Of a stretch of DNA of 64,000 nucleotides, positions 28,657-37,922 are shown piece after piece; position 1 is the first letter of the stretch; each line of letters opens with the position of its first letter. Made by a program: the position numbers and the translations under genes. Source of the stretch: Photobacterium malacitanum (GTDB taxonomy: Bacteria > Pseudomonadota > Gammaproteobacteria > Enterobacterales > Vibrionaceae); the NCBI RefSeq assembly GCF_900185615.1, contig NZ_FYAK01000002.1, positions 434,001 through 498,000 of the forward strand. Direction: 5' to 3'. Below the pieces are notes generated by a model. The model worked only from the letters and a program-made list of their open reading frames with translations, made no database searches and had not been told where the DNA came from.

Positions 28657-29256
28657 TTAGTGTTTGAAGTTCCAAGGTAGTAGCGCATTTATTTCTGGTT
28701 CAGGTTGCGCCAGTTCTTTCATGCATTTGACCAGGTAATCGTAAAGGATAAGTCCGTTGGCTTTGGCTGTTTCCACGATGCTGTAAAGCATCGCACTTGC
28801 ATCTGCACCACTTGGTGCATTAGAAAATAACCAGTTTTTTCTACCTATCACTAACGGCTTGATTGCGCGCTCAGCGCGATTATTATCAATAGATAAGTGA
28901 CCATCATCAATATAACGGATAAGTTTAGGCCATTGGCCTAGCGTGTATTTTATCGCTTTTCCTAACGAACTTGACGATAACACTTGTTGAGTTGTCATCC
29001 ATTTATAAAGCTCATCCAATATCGGCTTAGCGTACGTCTGACGTTCTGCTTTGCGTTGCTCAGCAGACGCCCCTTTCAGCCTCGATTCTATACCATAGAG
29101 CTTTTGGATTTTCGACAGGGCGTTATCCGCTTTACCTGATTTACCTTTGCCTTGAAGTTTCTTAGCATCCATGAATTTGCGACGAGCGTGAGCGAAGCAA
29201 CCCACATTAGTCACTTGGACAAGTCCATCATAAGCGGTGTAGTGGTACATTAAATT
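28624..29256 (-). mobile_element. Truncated IS66-family element
   Basis: The remnant runs from an IS66-like terminal repeat (28624-28642) through the C-terminal third of its TnpC transposase to 29256, where the IS3-family element begins. The 5' part of tnpC and the other IS66 end are not found on the far side of the IS3 element, so sequence was lost. Confidence 0.75.
28657..29256 (-). pseudogene. IS66 transposase TnpC, C-terminal fragment
   Basis: About 200 residues of the C-terminal part of TnpC. The intact stretch starts YHYTAYDGLVQVTNVGCFAH, with CFAHARRKF as the catalytic-core motif. It continues to SIDNNRAERAIKPLVIGRKNW, which holds the last catalytic Glu, and ends with an IS66-type tail (ALLPWNF). 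The first Asp motifs and the N-terminal zinc region are absent. A frame start at 29286 exists only because it reads into the neighbouring IS3 element. It cannot encode a working transposase. Confidence 0.85.
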
Positions 29257-29277
29257 TGGCCACCTACTCAGAGGTGA

Positions 29278-30488
<1,211 letters not shown>

Positions 30489-30491
30489 CCA

Positions 30492-30784
30492 CTACAAATA
30501 GTCGAGGCAACCCTATATGCAAACGTGGTGGCTTAGCTTGTGATTTTATCGTTAAGGGATTTGAAGAAAATATGGGCATTATTGCAAAATATATCGTACA
30601 GAACTTACCCTTTGATCGCATTTACTTCTATGGCAATAATAAACCACTCCATGTCAGTATTGGCCCAGATAATAGCCAATTTATTCAATACATGTTGCCA
30701 TCACCAAAAACAGGCTTACGTTACCCAGGAAAAAGATATAATAAAGATAACTACTTAACTGCAGAATTTAAGGATGAAATATGA
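30492..30784 (+). pseudogene. M15-peptidase-like protein of the Dnd island, 5' end lost
   Basis: About 97 C-terminal residues remain after the IS3 right end. KRGGLACDFIV resembles the HxxGxAxD metal site of M15-type D-Ala-D-Ala peptidases, but Lys stands where the His would be. KPLHVSIGP fits the last His ligand. The native start is missing; translation could begin only inside the IS end. The stop overlaps the ATG of the methyltransferase gene (ATGA), so in the intact island the two were translationally coupled. I recall similar small genes in other Dnd loci but cannot verify the family here. Confidence 0.6.
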
Positions 30785-32802
30785 ATGCAGCACTATTTAA
30801 AGAGCTCATATCACAACTAAAAGTAGGCAAACAATTACCTGACGCTATATATATTCATAAAGATGCTCTTATTGAAGCATCGGAATCATTACAAAATTTT
30901 ATTCCGGCCGTAGCTCAAGCTGTTAAGGTTAGCGAATGGGATCTCGTGAAGCTTTATAAGAAAGATTTTCGACTATCACTGTTAAGTTACCCTACTTTTT
31001 ATTCAGAGTCTTACCCCGCCCTACAGCAAAGTGTAAATATCGATTTAGTTAAGCTCACACATAAGGTGACCGATTACAGTAACTCCGATAACCCGCCAAT
31101 TCTGCATCGTAAAGAAACCATGATCACGCCGAGTAACCCGCATTTTGAACATTTTAAAAATATTACTCAAGAAGGTGAAAATGCAGGATTATATGAAAAT
31201 ACTCGTATTATTGGCTTCAAACGTTCTTGGCAAAATATTATAGAAAAAAAAGGTTATGAGTTAGTCGACGGTCGGTTATTCAGATGCTCAGCGGTTAGTC
31301 CATCTGTTGACGATCCAACTATAGATAGACATAAAACAGCGATTGTACGTCACGACCTTTCTGCACCGATGAAAACATTAGTTAAAAATGGTTATTTAAA
31401 CGGTGAATATTCTATTTTTGACTATGGCTGCGGTCGAGGTGATGATCTCAGAGAGCTGGAAGCACATGGGCTAGATGCTATAGGCTGGGATCCTAACTTT
31501 CAACCAGATAACGATAAAACACCTTCTGATATCGTTAATTTAGGCTTTGTACTTAATGTTATTGAAGATCAAGATGAACGTTTAGAAGCATTACTTGGCG
31601 CTTGGGATTTAGCTACTGGCTTACTAGTGGTATCTGTAATGCTTGCTAATGATAGCTACATTGCACAATTTAAATCATACAAAGATGGTGTTATTACTTC
31701 TCGTAATACATTCCAAAAATATTATGCGCAATCAGAAATCAAAGCCTACCTAGAACGGAATCTACAAGAAGAAGCAATAGCTGTTGCCCCCGGTATTTTC
31801 TATCTCTTCAAAGATAAACTAGCAGAACAAAGTTATCTTCAGCAAAAATATAAACGTCATCATACATGGCAACAACTCACATCCCCCCAACCAGTAGACG
31901 CAAAAGATAAAGCTAAATTACTCATCGCGCAGCATCAACAGCTCTTTGATGATTTCTGGCATACTTGCTTAGATCTGGGGCGTATTCCAGCTAATGAAGA
32001 ATTTGATCAATCTGGAAAAATCAGAGAACTCATTGGCTCACACAAAAAGGTCTTCAATCTACTACAAGATATGTTTGACACTGAAGAGTTCAAACAAGCA
32101 GAAAAAAATCGTAAAGAGGATTTGTTACTCTACTTTGCAATGGAATTATTTGAAAAACGTAAACCTTACACGCAACAACCAGAAGTATTAAAACGAGATA
32201 TCAAAGCACTCTTTGGTGAATACAATACCGCGATTAATTTGGCGACAGAACTTTTATTTGCGATTGCTGATACTAAGTTAATCAACACTCAATGTGAAAA
32301 AGCACATAAAACAATATCTGCTAGCTTATTAAACGATAGTCATTCACTGATCTTTCATCGTGATTTTATTGATGAACTACCACTATTATTGCGTGTTTAT
32401 GTTGGTGCAGCATTACAGATGTATGGTGAACTTGATGAAGAGATCGATCTTATTAAAATCCATATCACATCAGGTAAGCTGACTCTTACCGCTTATGACA
32501 ACTTCGAGAACTCCGTCCCTTTCTTAGTTGAGCGCATAAAAATAAAAATGGCTGAACAAGATATCGATTTCTTTGACTACATAAATGAGAGCCGAAGACC
32601 ACCGCTGCTCAATAAGCATCTATATACGACTCAATCTCATCATATGTATAGAAAACAGCTGAGTTTTGATAAACGATTAGCTAAGTTGATGGAGTTTGAA
32701 CCAACTGAGGAAACTCAGATGGCTCGAACCGAATTTGAGGTACTTTTAGGTAAACATAATAAAAAAATCAGAGCGTTTACATTGAGTTCCCTAAAAAATT
32801 AG
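30781..32802 (+). CDS. DNA phosphorothioation-associated putative methyltransferase
   Basis: 673 residues of the type named Dnd-associated putative methyltransferase (TIGR04096, from memory). The SAM-binding motif I is DYGCGRGDDLRELEAHG at residues 214-230, followed by GWDPN (acidic ribose ligand) and DIVNLGFVLNVIED. The N-terminal 200 residues carry conserved segments such as LYKKDFRLSLLSYP and NTRIIGFKRSWQNI. The C-terminal 300 residues are helical and of unknown role. The substrate is not known; it could be DNA or a modified base near the sulfur mark. Convergent with the endonuclease gene, four bases apart. Confidence 0.85.
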   Translation: MNAALFKELISQLKVGKQLPDAIYIHKDALIEASESLQNFIPAVAQAVKVSEWDLVKLYKKDFRLSLLSYPTFYSESYPALQQSVNIDLVKLTHKVTDYSNSDNPPILHRKETMITPSNPHFEHFKNITQEGENAGLYENTRIIGFKRSWQNIIEKKGYELVDGRLFRCSAVSPSVDDPTIDRHKTAIVRHDLSAPMKTLVKNGYLNGEYSIFDYGCGRGDDLRELEAHGLDAIGWDPNFQPDNDKTPSDIVNLGFVLNVIEDQDERLEALLGAWDLATGLLVVSVMLANDSYIAQFKSYKDGVITSRNTFQKYYAQSEIKAYLERNLQEEAIAVAPGIFYLFKDKLAEQSYLQQKYKRHHTWQQLTSPQPVDAKDKAKLLIAQHQQLFDDFWHTCLDLGRIPANEEFDQSGKIRELIGSHKKVFNLLQDMFDTEEFKQAEKNRKEDLLLYFAMELFEKRKPYTQQPEVLKRDIKALFGEYNTAINLATELLFAIADTKLINTQCEKAHKTISASLLNDSHSLIFHRDFIDELPLLLRVYVGAALQMYGELDEEIDLIKIHITSGKLTLTAYDNFENSVPFLVERIKIKMAEQDIDFFDYINESRRPPLLNKHLYTTQSHHMYRKQLSFDKRLAKLMEFEPTEETQMARTEFEVLLGKHNKKIRAFTLSSLKN

Positions 32803-32806
32803 TGAA

Positions 32807-33610
32807 TCAGCTAAATATAAGATCCGCATCAAAGTCATAAATTTCAACTTGCTGCCTTTGAATTCCTATACCTTTTTCAATAATTGTTTCTGCTAATTGT
32901 TCGCCATCAATTAGCACAATAGGAACACAACCAGGCTTAAACGACACAGCTTGAGCTTCTTTGGTGAAGCTACTTGTCGTAATAAAGATACCTTGTTCAT
33001 ATTCTCCAGTAATATCACCTCTAAACTGAGAAACGTCAGGACGACCGACCTTATTATTTTCAGCATATCGTTTACACTGAGCCGCAACTCTCATTTCTGC
33101 GATACCAATTTTTAGAGCTCCTTTCACATCTATCCCGCCATCTCGACCGACAGATGTGACAGTCATATTTTTAAATCCATATCTGTTTAAAAATAACTCA
33201 CTAAACTCTTCAAATTCACTCGGAGATAATGCCCGCAAATATGTTAATATTTCAACCTTACACTTCTCTTTTTGCTGAGTTGCTAACTCAAAAATTTGCT
33301 CAGAACAATTATCACTTTGAAGTTCCTCAGGCGAAGGCTCTTTAACTTCGTAATTTACCGAAAATTCTCGGAACTCTTCAAGAAGCTCATATTCCCCATT
33401 AGTATATTTATAAAAATACCTATCTGCATTCATTTTGGAAAAAGCTTTGTTCTTGGTATGTTTATCCATCGTAACTCTAAGAACTTCAACCGGTTTTTTT
33501 GCGCCGAAAACATATAGCTTTTTATCTACAATCGTTTCATAGATTGCCGAAGCTGTTGCTGGTTTTTTTATAAAATTAAGTGCCGCTATCGCAGCTTCGT
33601 AAATCTTCAT
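32807..33610 (-). CDS. HARE-HTH plus Mrr-type endonuclease linked to dndA
   Basis: 267 residues. Residues 1-78 look like a winged-helix HARE-HTH domain (IYEAAIAALNFIKKPATASAIYE, ending RYFYKYTNGEYELLEE). Residues about 122-255 are an Mrr-type PD-(D/E)xK nuclease: LSPSEFEEFSELFL helix, GRDGGID with D161, then AAQCKRY with Q178 and K180, and GIFITTSSFT. All catalytic residues are present. HARE-HTH domains are thought to sense DNA modification, and Mrr enzymes cut modified DNA. The gene starts six bases after the dndA stop, so the two are co-transcribed. It may cut phosphorothioated or methylated DNA; the target is unknown. Confidence 0.82.
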   Translation of the reverse strand: MKIYEAAIAALNFIKKPATASAIYETIVDKKLYVFGAKKPVEVLRVTMDKHTKNKAFSKMNADRYFYKYTNGEYELLEEFREFSVNYEVKEPSPEELQSDNCSEQIFELATQQKEKCKVEILTYLRALSPSEFEEFSELFLNRYGFKNMTVTSVGRDGGIDVKGALKIGIAEMRVAAQCKRYAENNKVGRPDVSQFRGDITGEYEQGIFITTSSFTKEAQAVSFKPGCVPIVLIDGEQLAETIIEKGIGIQRQQVEIYDFDADLIFS

Positions 33611-33616
33611 GGCGAT

Positions 33617-34741
33617 TTATAAGTATTGCTTAATCTTTTCAATAATTTCCGCTAATGGTAACTCTTTTGTTTGATAACACCAAGACATACGGATCGCATT
33701 ATCGATACGATCTTCATTGAATCCCATCGCTGTCAAAACATGACTTGGGGTATAGCTTGAAGATGTACAAGCTGAACCATTCGAAACCGCAACGATTCCC
33801 TTTAAAGCGACCATTGCGGCCTCAGAATTAACCTCAGGAATAGAAAAATTAAGCACGTGGGGTACAGTATTTTCACCATTAACCATAATACCTATTTCAG
33901 AAAAGGCACTAAGGGCTTTATCTTTTAAAATTTGACAATGTTGAGACCACCTTTCAGAATTCTTATTAGCTAAAGAACATGCCTCCCCTAAACCGGCAAT
34001 CAACGCAACAGGAAGCGTACCCGGTCTTAAACCACGCTCTTGACCACCACCATACATTAACGGTTGCAATGGGATCTTTTTAAAACCTCTTCGCCTCACA
34101 ATAAGAGAACCAACTCCTTTCGGTCCATATAACTTATGCGCGCTAACACTAATCATATCAACACGATCATGTTTTAAGGCTTCACTATACTTTCCAAAAC
34201 CTTGTGCTGCATCTACATGAAAATAAGCTTCATGATCATTCAAAACATCACAATAACCGTCAATATCCTGAACAGAACCAGTTTCATTATTAATATGCAT
34301 AATGCTAACTAAAAAAGTATCTTCTCTCAGTGCATTTGATAATAGTTCTTTTGATACAACTCCTGACTCATCGCAATCAAGATAAGTTACGTCAAAACCT
34401 TCAGACTCCAAAACCTCAATAGGCTCTAAAACCGCTTTATGCTCAATTTTAGTCGTTATTATATGCTTCTTATTATGTTTTTTTGCCCACGATTTAAGAC
34501 CAAGAATTGCAAGATTATTGCTTTCAGTTGCACCACTAGTAAATATCACTTCATTTTTCTCAACACCAACAATATCAGCAACTTGCTGTCTAGCAAGCTC
34601 TGTTGCCTTTTTAGCTATCATTCCAAATTCATGAGTCCTACTGCCTGAATTTCCATATTCTTCAATCATATACTTTCGAACTATTTCAGCGACCTCTGGA
34701 GCCATTGGAGTAGTCGCATTGCAATCTAAATATATAGCCAT
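33617..34741 (-). CDS. dndA: Cysteine desulfurase of the Dnd system
   Basis: 374 residues, NifS/IscS-type PLP enzyme. It starts IYLDCNATTPMAPEV; SAHKLYGPKGVG carries the PLP lysine K203, and SNGSACTSSS the catalytic cysteine C325. Also visible are ATESNNLAI and HVDAAQGFGK. It takes sulfur from L-cysteine and passes it to DndC. It is divergent from dndB and shares a short control region with a striking palindrome. The downstream partner on the same strand is the HARE-HTH/Mrr endonuclease. Many Dnd loci rely on a chromosomal IscS instead, so a resident dndA makes this island self-sufficient. Confidence 0.92.
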   Translation of the reverse strand: MAIYLDCNATTPMAPEVAEIVRKYMIEEYGNSGSRTHEFGMIAKKATELARQQVADIVGVEKNEVIFTSGATESNNLAILGLKSWAKKHNKKHIITTKIEHKAVLEPIEVLESEGFDVTYLDCDESGVVSKELLSNALREDTFLVSIMHINNETGSVQDIDGYCDVLNDHEAYFHVDAAQGFGKYSEALKHDRVDMISVSAHKLYGPKGVGSLIVRRRGFKKIPLQPLMYGGGQERGLRPGTLPVALIAGLGEACSLANKNSERWSQHCQILKDKALSAFSEIGIMVNGENTVPHVLNFSIPEVNSEAAMVALKGIVAVSNGSACTSSSYTPSHVLTAMGFNEDRIDNAIRMSWCYQTKELPLAEIIEKIKQYL

Positions 34742-34797
34742 TTTAAAGCCTTAACAAATTAGGAGACATTAATAAGCAACTAGCGTATATTACACGA

Positions 34798-34828
34798 ATT
34801 GTTCGTACGAACAATCATAATTGTTCGT
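34798..34828. promoter_or_regulatory. Three-half-site operator between dndA and dndB
   Basis: The 9-mer ATTGTTCGT occurs at 34798-34806 and 34820-34828, and its reverse complement ACGAACAAT at 34807-34815. The first two touch and make an 18-bp perfect palindrome; the second and third make an inverted repeat with a CATA spacer. The site lies 26 bases before the dndB ATG and 57 bases from the dndA ATG, in the right place to control both. DndB is reported as a negative regulator of dnd genes in Salmonella; binding here is inference. Confidence 0.7.
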
Positions 34829-34854
34829 GAAAACATTGTACTTATGGATAAAAT

Positions 34855-35949
34855 ATGACTGACGTAATCTCTGGAACATCGTTCCCAGCCATAAAAGGCA
34901 TACAAGCAGATACCGAATTTTACACTGTGATGTGCCCACTCAAAAGATTAAAGCGTATATTTACATTTGATGAAAGTACATTACCAGTAAAAGATCGGGC
35001 GCAAAGAATTTTAAATCTCGATCGTATACCTGAAATAAGTAACTATATCTTAGAAAATAGAGATAGTTATGTCTTCTCTGCATTGACAGCATGTATTGAT
35101 GGCGAAACTGAATTTACACCGATTGGAAGAGGTAAACACCAACAAAAAATTGGTACTCTAACCATCGATGATGATGCAGAAGTTTACATTACTGATGGAC
35201 AACACCGTAATGCAGCAATTAATGAAGCACTGAAACAGGATCCATCACTTGGTGAGGAAAATATTTCAGTTGTATTTTTTGTTGGGAAGTCTTTACCAGA
35301 AAGACAAAAAATATTTAAAGACCTTAATTTATACCCGGTAAAAACTGATAGTTCTCTGAGTATCACTTACGATGGAAAACCAGACGCTCTTCTATCTAAG
35401 AATGTCGTATTTGAAAGTAAAATTCTATCTAAATTGATACATATGGAAAATAGCAATCTAGGCAAACGTTCAAAAAAACTAGTTAGTCACAGTGCATTAA
35501 ACAAGGCGACCAAAGAGCTTTTTGATGAAATCAATGAGAGCACATACAAAGAGCAAACTTTCATCGCTCGTGAATTTTGGGAACATCTTGTTGATGTAAT
35601 TCCTGCTTGGCAGTTAGTTTATAAAGAACAGGTCTCTGGCGGCGAAATAAGAGAAGAATCAATTCATGCTTATTCTGTCACATTTCAAGCCCTAGGTATT
35701 GTCGGTTACTGGTTATTAAAGAATGATCCGTCTTGGAAGAAAACGACTAAAGCATTAAAAGATATAGACTGGTCAAGAAATAACAAAGAAGATTGGGACG
35801 GTAGATGTGTTGTCAATGGAGCCATGCGTAACTCGTCTGTTGCGATGAAGCTAACAGCAAATAGAATTAAACATTATCTCTCAATCCCCTTAAGCACGAA
35901 AGAAAAAATTGAAGAGACCAAATTCACACAAGCGAATCAGAGCAAGTAA
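34855..35949 (+). CDS. dndB: DNA sulfur modification protein DndB
   Basis: 364 residues. The family hallmark DGQHR is at 114-118 in VYITDGQHRNAAI, with FFVGKSLPERQKIFKDLNL after it. DndB is dispensable for sulfur incorporation and has been described as a transcriptional repressor of dnd genes and a modulator of modification extent. The start ATG follows GGATAAAAT. The gene stands at the head of dndBCDE with only eight bases to dndC, so all four are co-transcribed. The three-half-site operator lies in its upstream region. Confidence 0.92.
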   Translation: MTDVISGTSFPAIKGIQADTEFYTVMCPLKRLKRIFTFDESTLPVKDRAQRILNLDRIPEISNYILENRDSYVFSALTACIDGETEFTPIGRGKHQQKIGTLTIDDDAEVYITDGQHRNAAINEALKQDPSLGEENISVVFFVGKSLPERQKIFKDLNLYPVKTDSSLSITYDGKPDALLSKNVVFESKILSKLIHMENSNLGKRSKKLVSHSALNKATKELFDEINESTYKEQTFIAREFWEHLVDVIPAWQLVYKEQVSGGEIREESIHAYSVTFQALGIVGYWLLKNDPSWKKTTKALKDIDWSRNNKEDWDGRCVVNGAMRNSSVAMKLTANRIKHYLSIPLSTKEKIEETKFTQANQSK

Positions 35950-35957
35950 AACTAATT

Positions 35958-37922
35958 ATGACAGTAAAAACTCAACCAGTGCGTTACTCAGCCTTTAACG
36001 AACTTGGGTTCAAAGAAACAATTCAACGTTTAGTAGCAAAAACAAAAGAACTTTACCTAAAAGATGATATTCCTTGGGTTATTGGCTACAGCGGTGGCAA
36101 AGATTCAACTGCAATTGTACAAATTATTTGGAATGCTGTTTCCGAACTTAAATCTGAAGGCAAAGCCACAAAACCTGTTCATGTTATCAGTACAGATACA
36201 CTGGTTGAAAACCCTATCGTTGCTATTTGGGTTGACCGTTCACTTAAGCAAATGAAGAAAGCAGTTATTGAACAAGATCTACCAATTCAGCCTCACAAAC
36301 TAACCCCAAAAACAGAAAATCGCTTTTGGGTTAATTTAATAGGTAAAGGCTACCCTGCTCCACGTTATAAGTTTCGTTGGTGTACAGATCGTTTAAAAAT
36401 CAGCCCATCAAACACATTCATTCAAGATGTAGTAAAAAAGAATGGTGAAGCTATTCTTGTTCTTGGTACACGTAAACACGAAAGTACCATACGAACAACT
36501 AGCATGGAAAATATCGAAAATCGTTCAGATAACACCCGTAAAAATGATGGTTTAAACGTCAATACACAACTAGATCGCGTCTGGGTGTATACACCAGTAG
36601 AAGATTGGACGAATGATGATGTTTGGTCGTTTCTAACACAACAAAAAAACCCTTGGGGTTATAAAAATACAGACTTACTTGGTATGTACCAAGGAGCTAC
36701 CGATGGCGGAGAATGCCCCTTAGTTGTAGATCAATCAACACCAAGTTGTGGTGATAGTCGTTTTGGCTGCTATGTTTGCACCATGGTTGGTGAAGATAAA
36801 TCAATGGCTGCAATGATTGCAAACGATGAAGAAAAAGAGTGGATGATACCACTACTGGCTCTTCGTAATGAAATTGATATCAATGATTCAAACAAAGACA
36901 AAAAAGCCAATAAAATAGCGAGAGATAAACATAACAGAGACTTTAGAAGAATGAATGGTAGTCTTACTGTTCATATCAGTATGAAGGAATTTAGTGAACA
37001 AAAAGACTTAACTGATAGTGAAGATATTTTTGAGCTATTGGCACAATATGAAGATAATACAGATTTCAAATACGAGAATTTACCTGCAGATATTGTTCGT
37101 GGCCCATACAAACAAGCATTTAGAGAATCAATGCTACGAAAAGTACTTCAAGCAGAAATAGAAGTCCGTAAATATGGTCCAACAGATGTAAAAAATCTTG
37201 AACTCTTAACTCTAGAAGACTTAGAAGAAATCCGCCGTATATGGGTCGATGACAAAAATGAAGCAGAAGATAGTCTGCCACTAATATATACAGAGATTAC
37301 TGGGAAAAAATATCCAGGAGCCCAAAGAGCTTATAGCCCAGTGATAAATCATAGTATTCTTAGCCAGTTAAAAAACTTTTGCATACAGTACAATGATCCA
37401 GATGAACTTAAGTATCAGCAACTTAGAAATCTTCTTTCTATAGAAGATAAATATAAACATCAGTTGAGAAGAGCTAAAATTTCTGATGAATTAGAAACAA
37501 CTATCGATAAAGGTGCATTTGAAAGTATTGATAATGCTCGTCGTTTTGCTTTAGCTAAAGTAAAAAATGAAGCTATTGTAAAGTTAAATCGATTACATAA
37601 TGTTGGGGAAACAACCGATTTTCTACAAAATATTGTCAATAACTTACAAATACTAGATGCTAAAAAAGAACTTAGTAAGGTGAAAAAATATAGTACTTAT
37701 TATTCAGAAATTATAACTACTGACTATGAGCCAGATGAAATATTCTCATTAGAAAAAAAATTAGTTCATGGCTTAATTAAACTATACGAATACTATATAT
37801 ACCAAATAAATAAATCTTTTGCTCTACTCGATAAAAAAGACATAGAAAAACAAGAAATTAATAATCGCAATGCAAAATTTCTCGCGGTAGACACTTTAAT
37901 TGCAACAGGAAGCAACCAGTGA
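35958..37922 (+). CDS. dndC: DNA phosphorothioation protein DndC
   Basis: 654 residues, longer than many DndC proteins (about 500). The ATP-pyrophosphatase P-loop is SGGKDS at 45-50. A PAPS-reductase-like core follows with FRWCTDRLK. Four cysteines (C253, C264, C271, C274, in GGECPLV and PSCGDSRFGCYVC) are placed to bind the [4Fe-4S] cluster known in DndC. It probably adenylates or activates the DNA phosphate and passes on sulfur from DndA. The C-terminal 200 residues are helical and lysine-rich. Its TGA overlaps the GTG start of dndD. Confidence 0.93.
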   Translation: MTVKTQPVRYSAFNELGFKETIQRLVAKTKELYLKDDIPWVIGYSGGKDSTAIVQIIWNAVSELKSEGKATKPVHVISTDTLVENPIVAIWVDRSLKQMKKAVIEQDLPIQPHKLTPKTENRFWVNLIGKGYPAPRYKFRWCTDRLKISPSNTFIQDVVKKNGEAILVLGTRKHESTIRTTSMENIENRSDNTRKNDGLNVNTQLDRVWVYTPVEDWTNDDVWSFLTQQKNPWGYKNTDLLGMYQGATDGGECPLVVDQSTPSCGDSRFGCYVCTMVGEDKSMAAMIANDEEKEWMIPLLALRNEIDINDSNKDKKANKIARDKHNRDFRRMNGSLTVHISMKEFSEQKDLTDSEDIFELLAQYEDNTDFKYENLPADIVRGPYKQAFRESMLRKVLQAEIEVRKYGPTDVKNLELLTLEDLEEIRRIWVDDKNEAEDSLPLIYTEITGKKYPGAQRAYSPVINHSILSQLKNFCIQYNDPDELKYQQLRNLLSIEDKYKHQLRRAKISDELETTIDKGAFESIDNARRFALAKVKNEAIVKLNRLHNVGETTDFLQNIVNNLQILDAKKELSKVKKYSTYYSEIITTDYEPDEIFSLEKKLVHGLIKLYEYYIYQINKSFALLDKKDIEKQEINNRNAKFLAVDTLIATGSNQ

